64,000 bases of DNA from an uncultured Clostridia bacterium (GTDB taxonomy: Bacteria > Bacillota > Clostridia > Oscillospirales > Acutalibacteraceae): contig CANRNQ010000008.1 of NCBI GenBank assembly GCA_947632045.1, forward strand, positions 1-64,000, written 5' to 3'. How positions within the stretch are numbered: position 1 is the first letter of the stretch; every line of letters starts with the position of its first letter. This document shows, piece after piece, positions 23,362-33,539 of this stretch. Made by a program: the position numbers and the translations under genes. The notes beneath the pieces are model-generated. The model did no database searches and was not told where the DNA came from. It saw nothing but the letters and a program-made list of their open reading frames with translations.

Positions 23362-25125
23362 TTATTTTTTCTGCTGCTTGAGCTTTTCGAGGTATTTTTC
23401 TATATCGCTTATATCGGCGCTTGCCGCGTTTTCCGCCGTTATCCTGTCGTTTTCTGAGAGTATCACTCGTATGCAGTCGTCGCGAGCCGCGACGGAGTTT
23501 ATATTCCCCCCGAAAGATGCAAGCATTCCGGCAATTTTTCCGTTTTCTTCTACGGTAAATTCCCCCGAGATATCCGAGGGCATTATATTTCTGCCGTCGA
23601 GCGCTCTCTCGGTTATTATACCGTAAACTCGCCTGTTGAACGACGTTACAAGCTTTTCCGGCGGCAGCAGTTTTGCGATCTTTGCCGCCTCACCCGGATT
23701 ATTTATGATATAAGCTATCAATGCCTCCTCCGCTCTTGCCGCCCTGAGATTTGCGGCCTTCTCGGAGTTCACCCTGTCGTCCCTGCCGGAGGCGACGGTC
23801 TGAATATCTCTAAACTGCTTTTTTGTCCTTTCTCGGACATTTTTCTTTCTGTAACCGTTTATCTGGCGCAGCACCGATTCTTTGCTAACTCCGGTTTCAT
23901 CGCTAAGCCTTCCCGCGTAGACCTCCGCCTCTATCGGGTTTTCAAGCTCAGACAAAAGTCGAGAGCAATCGGTGAGATAGGCAACGACCTGGCTTTGCTC
24001 GGTCAGTATATATTTTTGCTTTATCTTCTGTATTCTGTACTCTATATCGTTTCCGCTCTTTTCAAGGAGCCGTTCAAAACGCTCGCGACCCTTGTCGCCG
24101 TTTTCCCTTATAAATTCGTCTGGGTCCTTTGCTCCCGGCACGGATATCACCCTTATGTCAACTCCGGCGCTCCTCAAAAGCTCTATCGCTCTCTGCGCCG
24201 CCTTTTGACCCGCCTCGTCGGAGTCGTAGCAAATATATACCTCGTCGGCATAGCGCTTCATAAGCATTGCCTGCTCGCGCGTAAGCGCCGTTCCGAGCGT
24301 TGCTATTGCAGAGGTGAAGCCCGCCTGGTGCAGAGCTATTACGTCCATATATCCCTCGCAGAGTATAAGACTGCGGTCGCCGCCCTTTGCGAAGTTCAGC
24401 GCAAAGAGATTCGTGCTTTTTTTAAAAACGGGCGTATCGGAGGTGTTGAGGTATTTCGGCTTTTGGTCCGTCATTATCCTGCCGCCGAAGGCTATGACGT
24501 TCCCCCGTAGATCTATTATGGGGAACATCACTCGGTTGTAAAACCTGTCGGATATGCTGCCGTTTTTGTTTTGATATACAAGGTTTGCCGCGACCAGCTC
24601 CTGCGGCTTGAAGCCCTTTGATTTCAAATAATCGACAAGGGCAAAGCGTTTGTCCGGGCTGAAGCCCAGTCCAAAGTGCTTTATGGTTCTCTCCGAAAGG
24701 CCTCTTCCGCGCAGATATTCGAGTCCCTCCTTGCCCTCTGACGTATAAAGCGTCGAATAATAAAACCGCCCCGCCTCGCGGTTCGCCTCGAAGATTCTTC
24801 TCCGCAGCTCGCTCAGGCTGTTGTCGTATGAGCTTTCAGGCATTTCCATTCCGGCTCTTTGAGCCAGCAGCTTGACAGCGTCTATATAATCGAGGTTTTC
24901 TATTTTTCGTATGAAGGTTATCACGTCGCCGCCCGCTCCGCAGCCGAAGCAGTAAAACGAGCCGTTTTCGGGATATATGTTAAACGACGGCGTTTTTTCG
25001 CTGTGGAACGGACAGAGCCCAACGAGATTGCGCCCGCGTCTTTTTAGAGTTACATACGACGAGGCTATGTCGGATATATCGCTCCTCAGCTTCAGCTCGT
25101 ATAAAAAATCGTCCGGTAACGGCAA
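23362..25125 (-). CDS. dnaG: DNA primase
   Basis: A 587-residue primase: an N-terminal zinc finger (CPFHSEKTPSF with the cysteine pair in FYCFGCG), the TOPRIM core (LILCEGYMDVIALHQAG, then CYDSDEAGQKAA), and a helicase-binding C-terminal region. The start is a TTG with GGAGG upstream. It leads the dnaG-rpoD operon; dgt lies upstream with a repeat element between them. Confidence 0.96.
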   Translation of the reverse strand: MPLPDDFLYELKLRSDISDIASSYVTLKRRGRNLVGLCPFHSEKTPSFNIYPENGSFYCFGCGAGGDVITFIRKIENLDYIDAVKLLAQRAGMEMPESSYDNSLSELRRRIFEANREAGRFYYSTLYTSEGKEGLEYLRGRGLSERTIKHFGLGFSPDKRFALVDYLKSKGFKPQELVAANLVYQNKNGSISDRFYNRVMFPIIDLRGNVIAFGGRIMTDQKPKYLNTSDTPVFKKSTNLFALNFAKGGDRSLILCEGYMDVIALHQAGFTSAIATLGTALTREQAMLMKRYADEVYICYDSDEAGQKAAQRAIELLRSAGVDIRVISVPGAKDPDEFIRENGDKGRERFERLLEKSGNDIEYRIQKIKQKYILTEQSQVVAYLTDCSRLLSELENPIEAEVYAGRLSDETGVSKESVLRQINGYRKKNVRERTKKQFRDIQTVASGRDDRVNSEKAANLRAARAEEALIAYIINNPGEAAKIAKLLPPEKLVTSFNRRVYGIITERALDGRNIMPSDISGEFTVEENGKIAGMLASFGGNINSVAARDDCIRVILSENDRITAENAASADISDIEKYLEKLKQQKK

Positions 25126-25255
25126 AATATCGCCTCCTGTTTTGCGGCGTTTCGCCGCTTGAATAATATTCGCAAAGCACGCTCGTCTGTGGTTTTCGCC
25201 GGAATTATCAGCTGCCGCGCGGTATGCTTAGGCAGCTTTGAGCGTGCGTTTAAAA

Positions 25256-25394
25256 TTCGGGCGGCGACCGGCGCGGCGCAGCCGCGCGGAAAAAACGCGG
25301 CATAACGAGAGTGTGATTTTATAAAGGGTAAACCGCCGCCGCGTTTTTTCGCACATTTCCGCCGGAGGCGGAAATGTGCCGGTCGCCGCCCGAA
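25256..25394 (-). repeat. Nested palindromic repeat, copy 1 (arms swapped)
   Basis: The outer stem is TTCGGGCGGCGACC/GGTCGCCGCCCGAA and the inner stem is AAAACGCGG/CCGCGTTTT. The GC arm (GCGCGGCGCAGCCGCGC) comes first and the variable arm (GCACATTTCCGCC...) second, opposite to the other copies. Weak outer arms (GCTGCCGC/GCGGCAGC) lie about 50 bases further out. It lies between dgt and dnaG. Confidence 0.85.
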
Positions 25395-25472
25395 TAAGTC
25401 TGGCTAAGGCAGATAATAAAAACGCGACGACGCGGCAGCCGGGTATGAGCTTCAACCCCGCAGCGAACCGTC

Positions 25473-26474
25473 TTAAAGCTTTTGCCAGAATTTCGGTATA
25501 AATAAATTTTCATAGGTCTGCACCGCAAAGTGATCCGTCATTCCCGCGATGTAATCACAAACCGCGCGTTCAACACCCTCGCTGTCGGCTATCGCTTTAA
25601 GCTCGCCGTCAAGCAGCTCCGGATGCTTTGTATAATAGTCATAAAGGCTTTCTACAAGATGAGGCACCTTCTTTTCCTCTGATTTAGCGTATTCGCTCTT
25701 GTATACGCAGTCAAACATATATTTATGCAGGGCGTTGAAGCACTCGAAAAAATGCTTGTCCATCTTTATCTCCCCGCCGACGCTGTTCTCGACCACGTTT
25801 ACAACCATTGAATTTATTCTCTCGCTCGTCGTAGAACCAAACGCTTCTATAAATTCCTTCGGCAGATCCTTCTCGCTTATCGCTCCTGCCCTTATAGCAT
25901 CGTCTATATCGTGATTTATATAGGCTATCCTGTCGGCCGTTCTCACTATTCGTCCCTCAAGGGTGTCGGCCTCTTTTCCTTTTGTGTGGCAGAGTATACC
26001 GTTTTTGACCTCGTATGTAAGATTAAGCCCCGCACCATTCTTTTCTAGCCTCTCCACGACTCTCACGCTCTGCTCAAAATGCCTGAAGCCGCCCGGGTGC
26101 AGATCATTCAACGCCCGCTCACCGGCATGGCCAAACGGAGTGTGCCCCAGATCGTGCCCAAGAGCTATTGCCTCTGTGAGATCCTCGTTGAGATCGAGCG
26201 CACGGGCGATAGTACGAGCTATCTGCGCAACCTCAAGCGTATGAGTGAGCCGCGTTCGGTAATGGTCGCCCTCGGGAGAAAGAAAAACCTGGGTCTTGTG
26301 CTTGAGCCTGCGGAACGATTTGCAGTGTATTATTCTGTCGCGGTCGCGCTGGAACGCTGTGCGCATAGGCGACGGCTCCTCCGGTCGCTCTCTGCCGCGG
26401 GAATTTTTCGAGAGGCAGGCAAGGCTTGAAAAACGCCTTTCTTCCCAATAACAGATTTTTTCATTTATCGTCAT
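25473..26474 (-). CDS. dgt: Deoxyguanosinetriphosphate triphosphohydrolase-like HD protein
   Basis: A dNTPase of the HD superfamily with RTRLTHTLEVAQIARTIA and the metal motif ALGHDLGHTPFGHAGE. At 333 residues it is the short Firmicute form. It hydrolyses dNTPs to nucleosides and triphosphate and probably trims nucleotide pools. AAGGAAG precedes the ATG. The dgt-dnaG-rpoD order is common in Clostridia. Confidence 0.92.
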   Translation of the reverse strand: MTINEKICYWEERRFSSLACLSKNSRGRERPEEPSPMRTAFQRDRDRIIHCKSFRRLKHKTQVFLSPEGDHYRTRLTHTLEVAQIARTIARALDLNEDLTEAIALGHDLGHTPFGHAGERALNDLHPGGFRHFEQSVRVVERLEKNGAGLNLTYEVKNGILCHTKGKEADTLEGRIVRTADRIAYINHDIDDAIRAGAISEKDLPKEFIEAFGSTTSERINSMVVNVVENSVGGEIKMDKHFFECFNALHKYMFDCVYKSEYAKSEEKKVPHLVESLYDYYTKHPELLDGELKAIADSEGVERAVCDYIAGMTDHFAVQTYENLFIPKFWQKL

Positions 26475-26771
26475 TATACCGCTTCCTTTTGCCGTCGGCA
26501 GGCAAGATGAGGCTTTTGATAACCCTTTTTCGCCGTAAATCGTTTATTTTCGCGTAGATTTATATGCTGTCAATATAATATACCTGATTATTTAAAAATA
26601 TCCTCTTATTTTTTGAATTTTTTTTGCTAAAACAAAGAAGTAGGGCAGTTTTTGATTCACCATAAAGGTCAAGCGGCGATTTAAAGCCCTGTAAAATAAT
26701 TTTCCAAATCAAAAGCCCTTTACATAATATTGGACAGCCTTGGGAATTATTTATAAAAGGGGATTTGATAT

Positions 26772-28121
26772 ATGTTAAAACTCAGAAAACGACAGATTGT
26801 AAGAATAGTCAGCTTCGCCGCCGCAGTTTTATTGCTGATAAGCGCAGCGTGTGTTTCGGGCTTTTCAATAGCAAGCAGGTACCGTTCGGCAATAGAGCAC
26901 GGTTATCAGATGGCACTGTCCGAATTATCAGACTATATGACAAGCATACGGTCAACGCTTGAAAAAGGCCTGTACGCAAATACGGGCACTTCAAGGCTTT
27001 CCCTCGCGGCAAAGCTGTCAAACGACTGCACCGGAGCAAAATCGGCTCTTGAACGGTTGCCGGTATCGGTAGACGAGGCTCAGCAGCTTCAAAAGTTTTT
27101 GTCGCAGGCGGGCGATTTTTCGGTCAGTATGATAAATTCCGCCGCAAGAGGATACGAGTTCTCGGCACAGAGCAGAGACAGTCTTGAGTCTCTGTCAAAA
27201 TATGCCGACAATGTAGCGCCGATAGTTGAGGACCTCTCGGCTCGGTACGGCGACGGTGAAGTGCCGCTCGGCATTGACGAGAGCATCGCCGACAAAGCTT
27301 CAGTCAACGCCCGCCGCGAGTTCGTTCTTGACGCGGATTTCAGCGAAATAAACGAAAGCTTCACGAGCTATCCTACTCTTATTTACGACGGACCCTTTGC
27401 CGACAGCGTACAAAATCGAGAGAGTATATATCTTGAAGACTTTTCCGAGTGCGAACAGTCCGATGCAAAAGCAAAGGCGGCGGAATTTCTCTCTGTGAGG
27501 GATGAAGCGTTAAAGCCGCTTGAACCGATAGAGGGCAATCTTCCCGCCTACGCCTTTTCCTTTGGTGAAAGCGGATATATAACCGTTACGCGTAAGGGCT
27601 GCCGCGTGTTGGAAATGAGCGAGGGGCACGGAGATATAAAGGCAAGGCTTAAGTACGATTCCGCGCTTGAGCGCGCCGCCGCTTTTCTCGAAAAGCAGGG
27701 CTATAAAAATATGAGGGAGAGCTATTACGCGATAAACAATAACGTGTGCGTTATTAATTTCGCCTATGTTCAGGACGAGGTTATTTGTTATCCGGATTTA
27801 ATAAAGGTGGGCATATCGCTCGAGGACGGGAGGATACTCTCATACAGTGCGGAAAATTACCTTATGAACCACTGCATCAGAACGTCGCAGCCATATCTTT
27901 CGCCCGCCTCGGCGCGACTCAGTCTCAGCCCGTATCTGACCGCCGGAGAGCCGCGCCTTGCGATAATTCCGGTGGAGAACGGTTATGAATATCTCTGCTA
28001 TGAGTTCGTTTGCAAGGGCGTAGACGATGAAGACATTCTCGTTTATATCAACTGTGAGACGGGACTTGAGGAGCAGATACTGATACTTTTAAAATCCGAT
28101 AGTGGGGAGCTGACTGTGTGA
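26772..28121 (+). CDS. ypeB: Spore germination protein YpeB
   Basis: An N-terminal membrane anchor (about residues 8-30) precedes a helical region with MALSELSDYM and two PepSY-type repeats in the C-terminal half (around residues 260-440). YpeB normally stabilises the cortex-lytic enzyme SleB in spores. No sleB gene is next to it here; the flanking genes are dgt (divergent) and rubredoxin. Its presence argues for a spore-forming lineage. GGGG precedes the ATG at normal spacing. Confidence 0.85.
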   Translation: MLKLRKRQIVRIVSFAAAVLLLISAACVSGFSIASRYRSAIEHGYQMALSELSDYMTSIRSTLEKGLYANTGTSRLSLAAKLSNDCTGAKSALERLPVSVDEAQQLQKFLSQAGDFSVSMINSAARGYEFSAQSRDSLESLSKYADNVAPIVEDLSARYGDGEVPLGIDESIADKASVNARREFVLDADFSEINESFTSYPTLIYDGPFADSVQNRESIYLEDFSECEQSDAKAKAAEFLSVRDEALKPLEPIEGNLPAYAFSFGESGYITVTRKGCRVLEMSEGHGDIKARLKYDSALERAAAFLEKQGYKNMRESYYAINNNVCVINFAYVQDEVICYPDLIKVGISLEDGRILSYSAENYLMNHCIRTSQPYLSPASARLSLSPYLTAGEPRLAIIPVENGYEYLCYEFVCKGVDDEDILVYINCETGLEEQILILLKSDSGELTV

Positions 28122-28167
28122 TTTTTGGCTGCCGCGACTGCGCCTCGCTTGTTTTGAGAGAGACTAT

Positions 28168-28302
28168 GCGGGCGGCGACCGGCTGATTTACGCCGGTGGC
28201 GAAAATCAGCTTAAAACGCGGCGTCTGACCGTTTTTACACAGGCAGCCTTCTATTGCGCCGCGTTTTGCGCGCGGCCTGCGGCCGCGCAGGTCGCCGCCC
28301 GC
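28168..28302 (+). repeat. Nested palindromic repeat, copy 2
   Basis: The outer stem is GCGGGCGGCGACC/GGTCGCCGCCCGC. The variable arm is GGCTGATTT..AAATCAGC, the inner stem is AAAACGCGGC/GCCGCGTTTT, and the GC arm is GCGCGGCCTGCGGCCGCGC. Outermost arms TTTGGCTGCCG and CGGCAGCCAAA (near 28125 and 28340) extend the palindrome to about 230 bases. It lies between ypeB and rubredoxin. Confidence 0.85.
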
Positions 28303-28484
28303 CTAGGCTATGGCTAAAGCACACAGTAAAAACGAGCCGAACGGCAGCCAAATCAAGTCCTGCCATACGATGCGTGTCAAAACGCGATTTCTTAAAAATA
28401 TATTAAGAAAAATCACTCAGCCGCTTTTCTATTTTTTACCTATGTGCTATAATGAATTAAAATATTATGCAAAGGAGAATCGCG

Positions 28485-28643
28485 ATGGATAAGTATGTAT
28501 GCGAGCCCTGCGGCTGGACATATGATCCGGCAGAGGGCTGCGAGGAGCAGGGCATAGCTCCCGGAACAGCGTTTGAGGATCTTCCGGACGACTTTGTCTG
28601 CCCGATATGCGGAGCAGGCAAGGAAGAGTTCACAAAGGAATAA
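28485..28643 (+). CDS. Rubredoxin
   Basis: This 52-residue protein is too short for the ORF track. It opens [18 protein letters not shown] and later has VCPICGAGK; the two CxxCG pairs bind one iron. It is an electron carrier for oxygen or peroxide defence in anaerobes. AAAGGAG precedes the ATG at 28485 and a perfect TATAAT is at 28448-28453. One usual aromatic/Gly position reads CEPCGW, which is within family variation. Confidence 0.95.
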   Translation: MDKYVCEPCGWTYDPAEGCEEQGIAPGTAFEDLPDDFVCPICGAGKEEFTKE

Positions 28644-28918
28644 ACCCGATAAGGCGTCGACAAACACAATCGTTTTTCAATGCCGCAGCAGCCTTCGGCT
28701 CCGTTCAGACGGCGACTCCGTGGGCTGCTTTTTTACCCTGCGCTTTGTTTAAGACCCCAACATATTTTAAAATATAAAAATTTGGTAAATTTATCAAAAA
28801 ATCAATTGGCAGATACTTGCACAAAGGCAGAATATGGTATAAAATTATATGGTAAATGTTAATTTATTCACAAACCAAGAGTGGATAAATAATGCACATA
28901 GAAAGGATGTATTTTTCA

Positions 28919-30133
28919 ATGAATTTTTTAAGCAAGGTATCCGTTGACGACATCAACGTAAACGGAAAAAGAGTACTCGTGCGCTGCGACTTCAACGTTC
29001 CCCTCAAGGACGGAGTTATCACGAACGACAACAGAATCCAGGCTGCTCTTCCGACTATAAAGAAGCTCATCTCGGACGGCGGCAAGGTAATACTCTGCTC
29101 TCATCTCGGCAAGCCGAAGAATGGTCCGGAGGAAAAATTTTCCCTCGCTCCGGTAGCGGTAAGACTATCCGAGCTTCTCGGTCAGAACGTAGTATTCGCG
29201 AACGACGACGAGGTAGTCGGCGAAAATGCAAAGGCGGCTGTTGCAGCTATGAATAACAGCGACGTAGTTTTACTTCAGAACACACGCTTCAGAAAAGAGG
29301 AAACAAAGAACCTCGAGCCGTTCAGCTCAGAGCTTGCCTCCCTCGCGGACGTATATGTAATGGACGCGTTCGGCAGCGCCCACAGAGCGCACTGCTCCAC
29401 CGCGGGCGTAACGGATCACATCAAGGATACGGCGGTAGGCTATCTTATGCAGAAGGAGATAAACTACCTTGGCAACGCGGTTGAAACTCCGGTAAGGCCG
29501 TTTGTAGCTATCCTCGGCGGCGCAAAGGTTGCGGATAAGCTCAACGTAATTTCAAACCTTCTCGAAAAGTGCGACACACTCATCATAGGCGGCGGTATGG
29601 CTTATACCTTCTTAAAGGCAAAGGGCTATGAAACAGGCACGTCGCTTGTTGACGATACAAAGGTTGACTACTGCAAAGAAATGATGGATAAGGCGGAGAG
29701 CCTCGACAAGAAGCTCCTGCTCCCGATAGACACGACGATAGCCGCAAGCTTCCCCGAGCCGATTGACGCCGAGATCGCGGTTGAGAACGTACCGTCGGAC
29801 GCTATTCCGGCTGACAAGATGGGACTTGACATAGGCTCCGAAACGGCTAAGCTCTATGCCGATGCGGTTAAGTCTGCCAAGACCGTCGTATGGAACGGCC
29901 CCATGGGCGTATTTGAGAACCCAATTCTCGCAAAGGGCACCTTCGCCGTTGCGCAGGCTCTTGCGGACACCGACGCAACGACTATAATTGGCGGCGGCGA
30001 CAGCGCGGCAGCTGTCATCCAGCTCGGTTTTGCCGACAAGATGAGCCACATCTCAACGGGCGGCGGCGCGTCGCTTGAGTATCTTGAGGGCAAGGTTCTC
30101 CCGGGAATTGCCTGCATAGCCGACAAGAAATAA
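28919..30133 (+). CDS. pgk: Phosphoglycerate kinase
   Basis: It converts 1,3-bisphosphoglycerate and ADP to 3-phosphoglycerate and ATP. Visible motifs are [14 protein letters not shown], the substrate-binding HLGKPK and LLQNTRF, and the C-terminal [10 protein letters not shown] nucleotide loop. I place the start at ATG 28919 (GAAAGGA upstream) rather than 28892, giving about 404 residues. It leads a glycolytic run on the plus strand. Confidence 0.97.
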   Translation: MNFLSKVSVDDINVNGKRVLVRCDFNVPLKDGVITNDNRIQAALPTIKKLISDGGKVILCSHLGKPKNGPEEKFSLAPVAVRLSELLGQNVVFANDDEVVGENAKAAVAAMNNSDVVLLQNTRFRKEETKNLEPFSSELASLADVYVMDAFGSAHRAHCSTAGVTDHIKDTAVGYLMQKEINYLGNAVETPVRPFVAILGGAKVADKLNVISNLLEKCDTLIIGGGMAYTFLKAKGYETGTSLVDDTKVDYCKEMMDKAESLDKKLLLPIDTTIAASFPEPIDAEIAVENVPSDAIPADKMGLDIGSETAKLYADAVKSAKTVVWNGPMGVFENPILAKGTFAVAQALADTDATTIIGGGDSAAAVIQLGFADKMSHISTGGGASLEYLEGKVLPGIACIADKK

Positions 30134-30194
30134 TTTCGACAGAAAAACGGGCTGTCGCGTTACCCCGCTTTTACCCTGTGCGGCGGCAAACCCG

Positions 30195-30331
30195 TTCGGG
30201 CGGCGACCGGCACCTTCCCGCCTCCGGCGGGAAGGTGCAAAAAACGCGGCGAAAAAGTTTTTCAGACAGGGGCAGACCCTTTGCTCGCCGCGTTTTTCCG
30301 CGCGGCTGCGCCGCGCCGGTCGCCGCCCGAA
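30195..30331 (+). repeat. Nested palindromic repeat, copy 3
   Basis: Outer stem TTCGGGCGGCGACCGG/CCGGTCGCCGCCCGAA; variable arm CACCTTCCCGCC..GGCGGGAAGGTG; inner stem AAAAAACGCGGC/GCCGCGTTTTT; GC arm GCGCGGCTGCGCCGCGC. It separates pgk from tpiA. Confidence 0.88.
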
Positions 30332-30499
30332 CTATAAATACCGCTCAAAGCAGTCGAAAAGCACAGGCTCGACAGCCCTGCCCCGATGCGCGTACATACA
30401 AGAAAACAGGAAAAGCGCGGAGCTCAACAACAAGCAATGACGGGGAATAAAATATAAAAACAAGAAGAAAAAATCACTCACCGAAAGGAAGAACTAATA

Positions 30500-31267
30500 A
30501 TGAATAAGGCTGTAAGAAAGGCAGTAATTGCCGGAAACTGGAAGATGAATAAGACGCCGAAGGAGGCAAAGGAGCTTCTGAGCGCCGTTGCTCCCCTCGT
30601 AAAGGAGGCGGACTGCGAGGTTATCGCGTGCGTGCCGTTTGTAGATTTGCAGACAGCCATTGAAGCTACCGAAGGTACGAATATAAAGATAGGCGCTGAG
30701 AACTGCCACTGGGCGGAGAGCGGTGCTTTCACGGGTGAAATTTCAGCCCCGATGCTCAAGGAGATGGGCGTAGAGTATGTAGTGCTCGGTCACAGCGAAA
30801 GAAGGCAGTATTTCGGCGAAACCGACGAAACCGTAAATAAGAGAACAAAGGCGGCGCTCAACGCGGGACTTAAGCCAATCGTCTGCGTTGGCGAGCTTCT
30901 CTGGGAGAGGGAGTGCAATATTACCGAGGAGGTAATAGCACGTCAGATAAAGCTCGACCTTTGGAACGTTTCCGCGGAGGAGCTTAAAAATATAATAATC
31001 GCTTACGAGCCGGTATGGGCTATCGGTACGGGTAAAACCGCCACAGCGGAGCAGGCGGAGGAGGTCTGCGCCTTTATCCGCGCAACTCTTGCAAAGCTGT
31101 ACGATCCCGCCGCAGCGGAGGCTGTTACAATCCAGTACGGCGGCTCAATGAACGACGGCAACGCCGACGAGCTTCTCGACAAAACGAACGTAGACGGCGG
31201 ACTTATCGGCGGAGCCTCTCTCGTTGCGGAAAAATTTGCGGCTATCGTAAAGGCGGCAAGTAAATAA
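30500..31267 (+). CDS. tpiA: Triosephosphate isomerase
   Basis: A TIM of 255 residues: NWKMNKT, the catalytic histidine in LGHSERRQYF, YEPVWAIGTGKTA with the catalytic Glu and the mobile loop, and a C-terminal GGSMNDGNADE phosphate site. It interconverts DHAP and glyceraldehyde-3-phosphate. GAAAGGAAG precedes the ATG. Confidence 0.97.
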   Translation: MNKAVRKAVIAGNWKMNKTPKEAKELLSAVAPLVKEADCEVIACVPFVDLQTAIEATEGTNIKIGAENCHWAESGAFTGEISAPMLKEMGVEYVVLGHSERRQYFGETDETVNKRTKAALNAGLKPIVCVGELLWERECNITEEVIARQIKLDLWNVSAEELKNIIIAYEPVWAIGTGKTATAEQAEEVCAFIRATLAKLYDPAAAEAVTIQYGGSMNDGNADELLDKTNVDGGLIGGASLVAEKFAAIVKAASK

Positions 31268-31292
31268 TCAAAAGAAAACGGAGATAATAAAA

Positions 31293-31817
31293 ATGACAAA
31301 AGAGCAAGTTGCAAAGAAGATTTACGAGCTTTCACACATAACGGGCAAGTTTCTGCTACGCTCCGGACAAATCTCGAACGAGTATTTTGACAAATACCTC
31401 TTTGAGGCTGACCCCGGTACGCTCATCGAGATAGCAAAGATAATGTCAGACCTCATTCCGGAGGAAACCGAGGTCATCGCCGGACTTGAAATGGGCGGAA
31501 TACCGGTTGTAACGGCGCTCTCCCTCGATACGGGTATACCTGCGGCCTTCGTCAGAAAAAAAGCGAAGGAATACGGCACCTGCAAGCTCGCGGAGGGAGC
31601 CGACGTTGAGGGCAAAAAGGTGCTGATTATCGAAGACGTCGTTACGACGGGCGGAGCGATAATCGACGGCGTGAGAGAGCTAAGGAAAAAGGGCGCTGTT
31701 GTTGAGAATGTTTTGTGCGTTATCCAAAGAGCAGACAAGGCGACGGATATACTCGCCGCGGAGGATTTAAAGCTTATCCCCGCATTCACAATGGATTACA
31801 TCAAGGCGCAAGTTTAA
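31293..31817 (+). CDS. pyrE: Orotate phosphoribosyltransferase
   Basis: A short OPRTase of 174 residues with the PRPP loop [17 protein letters not shown] and a [11 protein letters not shown] segment. It makes orotidine monophosphate in de novo pyrimidine synthesis. It is wedged between tpiA (25 bases) and gpmI (13 bases), an unusual place for a pyrimidine gene, and appears cotranscribed with glycolysis. Confidence 0.92.
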   Translation: MTKEQVAKKIYELSHITGKFLLRSGQISNEYFDKYLFEADPGTLIEIAKIMSDLIPEETEVIAGLEMGGIPVVTALSLDTGIPAAFVRKKAKEYGTCKLAEGADVEGKKVLIIEDVVTTGGAIIDGVRELRKKGAVVENVLCVIQRADKATDILAAEDLKLIPAFTMDYIKAQV

Positions 31818-31830
31818 GGAGAATGAGAAG

Positions 31831-33345
31831 ATGAAAAAACCCGTAGCATTGATAATAATGGACGGCTTCGGAAACGGCGAAAAAAACCGTGGCAACGCGA
31901 TATACGACGCAAAAAAGCCAAATCTTGACAGGCTGTTTTCCGAAAACCCGCTCACGCAGATAGGCGCAAGCGGACTTGACGTTGGACTTCCCGACGGACA
32001 GATGGGAAACAGCGAGGTAGGACACACAAATATAGGCGCAGGCAGGATAGTGTATCAGGAGCTGACGAGAATAACCAAGGCGGTCAAGGACGGCGACTTT
32101 TTTGAAAATCCCGAATTTGCCAAAGCGGTAAAGAACGTAAAGGACAACAACTCGGCGCTTCACCTCTTCGGGCTGCTTTCCGACGGCGGCGTTCACAGCC
32201 ACAACACGCACCTGTACGCGCTTTTGGAGCTTGCAAAAAGGAGCGGACTTGAAAAGGTGTACGTCCACGCATTTCTCGACGGCCGCGATGTTCCGCCGAG
32301 CAGCGGAGCCGATTATGTTGCCGATTGTCAAAGCAAGATGGACGAGATAGGCGTGGGAAAAATAGCGACGGTTATGGGGCGCTATTACGCAATGGACAGA
32401 GATAACCGCTGGGAAAGGGTCGAAAAGGCCTACTCCGCCATGGTATACGGCGAGGGTGTAAAGGCCGACGACGCGGTCGAGGCGGTCAGAAAGTCGTATA
32501 AAAACGAAGTGACCGACGAGTTCGTTATTCCGACTGTGTGCGAGGAAAACGCAACGATTGGTGCAAACGATTCGGTGATATTTTTCAACTTCCGTCCGGA
32601 CAGAGCCAGAGAGATAACGCGTTGCTTTGTCGACCCCGACTTTTCCGGCTTTGAGAGGAAAAAGGGCTTTTTCCCGCTCACATACGTTTGTATGACCCAG
32701 TACGACGCTACTATGCCTAACGTCGAGGTCGCCTTTAAGCCTCAGTCGCTCAAGAATACAATGGGCGAGTACATCTCGGATAAGGGCATGACCCAGCTTA
32801 GGATCGCCGAAACCGAAAAATACGCTCACGTTACGTTTTTCTACAACGGCGGCGTAGAAAAGACCTACCCCGGGGAGGACAGGGTCCTTGTAAACTCCCC
32901 CAAGGTAGCGACATATGATATGCAGCCCGAGATGAGTGCATATGAGGTGGCGGATAAATGCGTCGAGCGCATTTTGAGCGGCGAATACGATATGATAATT
33001 CTCAACTTTGCAAACTGCGATATGGTAGGTCACACCGGAGTGCTCGACGCTGCTGTAAAGGCTGTCGAGGCGGTTGACGAGTGCGTAGGCAAAGTCACGG
33101 ACGCAGTGGCAAAAATGGGCGGTGTATCGCTTATAACGGCAGACCACGGCAACGCCGATAAGATGATAGACGCCGACGGAGAACCCTTCACGGCGCATAC
33201 GACGAACCTTGTTCCCTTCTGCGTGGTAGGGTATCCCTGCAAGCTGCGTTCCGGCGGCGTTCTTGCGGACATAGCTCCGACAATGCTGAAAATAATGGGA
33301 CTTCCTCAGCCGGCAGAAATGACCGGAAAGAGTATTATAGAATAA
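31831..33345 (+). CDS. gpmI: 2,3-bisphosphoglycerate-independent phosphoglycerate mutase
   Basis: An alkaline-phosphatase-fold mutase of 504 residues. The N-terminal IIMDGFG and the phosphoserine region [14 protein letters not shown] are present, as are [11 protein letters not shown] and the metal-site stretch [11 protein letters not shown]. It converts 3- to 2-phosphoglycerate. GGAG precedes the ATG and a terminator follows. Confidence 0.97.
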   Translation: MKKPVALIIMDGFGNGEKNRGNAIYDAKKPNLDRLFSENPLTQIGASGLDVGLPDGQMGNSEVGHTNIGAGRIVYQELTRITKAVKDGDFFENPEFAKAVKNVKDNNSALHLFGLLSDGGVHSHNTHLYALLELAKRSGLEKVYVHAFLDGRDVPPSSGADYVADCQSKMDEIGVGKIATVMGRYYAMDRDNRWERVEKAYSAMVYGEGVKADDAVEAVRKSYKNEVTDEFVIPTVCEENATIGANDSVIFFNFRPDRAREITRCFVDPDFSGFERKKGFFPLTYVCMTQYDATMPNVEVAFKPQSLKNTMGEYISDKGMTQLRIAETEKYAHVTFFYNGGVEKTYPGEDRVLVNSPKVATYDMQPEMSAYEVADKCVERILSGEYDMIILNFANCDMVGHTGVLDAAVKAVEAVDECVGKVTDAVAKMGGVSLITADHGNADKMIDADGEPFTAHTTNLVPFCVVGYPCKLRSGGVLADIAPTMLKIMGLPQPAEMTGKSIIE

Positions 33346-33374
33346 AAACAGGCTGCAAAAACAGCCGAACGGAA

Positions 33375-33420
33375 AACGACTGCAAGGAATCCAAAGGGAT
33401 ATTCTTGCAGTCGTTTTTAT
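33375..33420 (+). terminator. Terminator of the pgk-tpiA-pyrE-gpmI run
   Basis: AACGACTGCAAGGAAT (33375-33390) pairs with ATTCTTGCAGTCGTT (33401-33415), followed by TTTTTATTA. The stem sequence AACGACTGCAAGGA recurs in the fba terminator at 40,911. Confidence 0.88.
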
Positions 33421-33539
33421 TATATAAATGATGAAAAGTCAATCAAAATATATTACGCCATATCAATATTACGGGCGGAAATTTCAAAAGGGCAAGCCCT
33501 TAACCCCGCATATAGGCTTTTTGCCCCGAGAAAAGCACA

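Noticed and set aside
31801-33198. 465-residue minus-strand ORF
   Set aside because: It lies entirely antisense to gpmI, has no domain pattern and is a GC-driven shadow.
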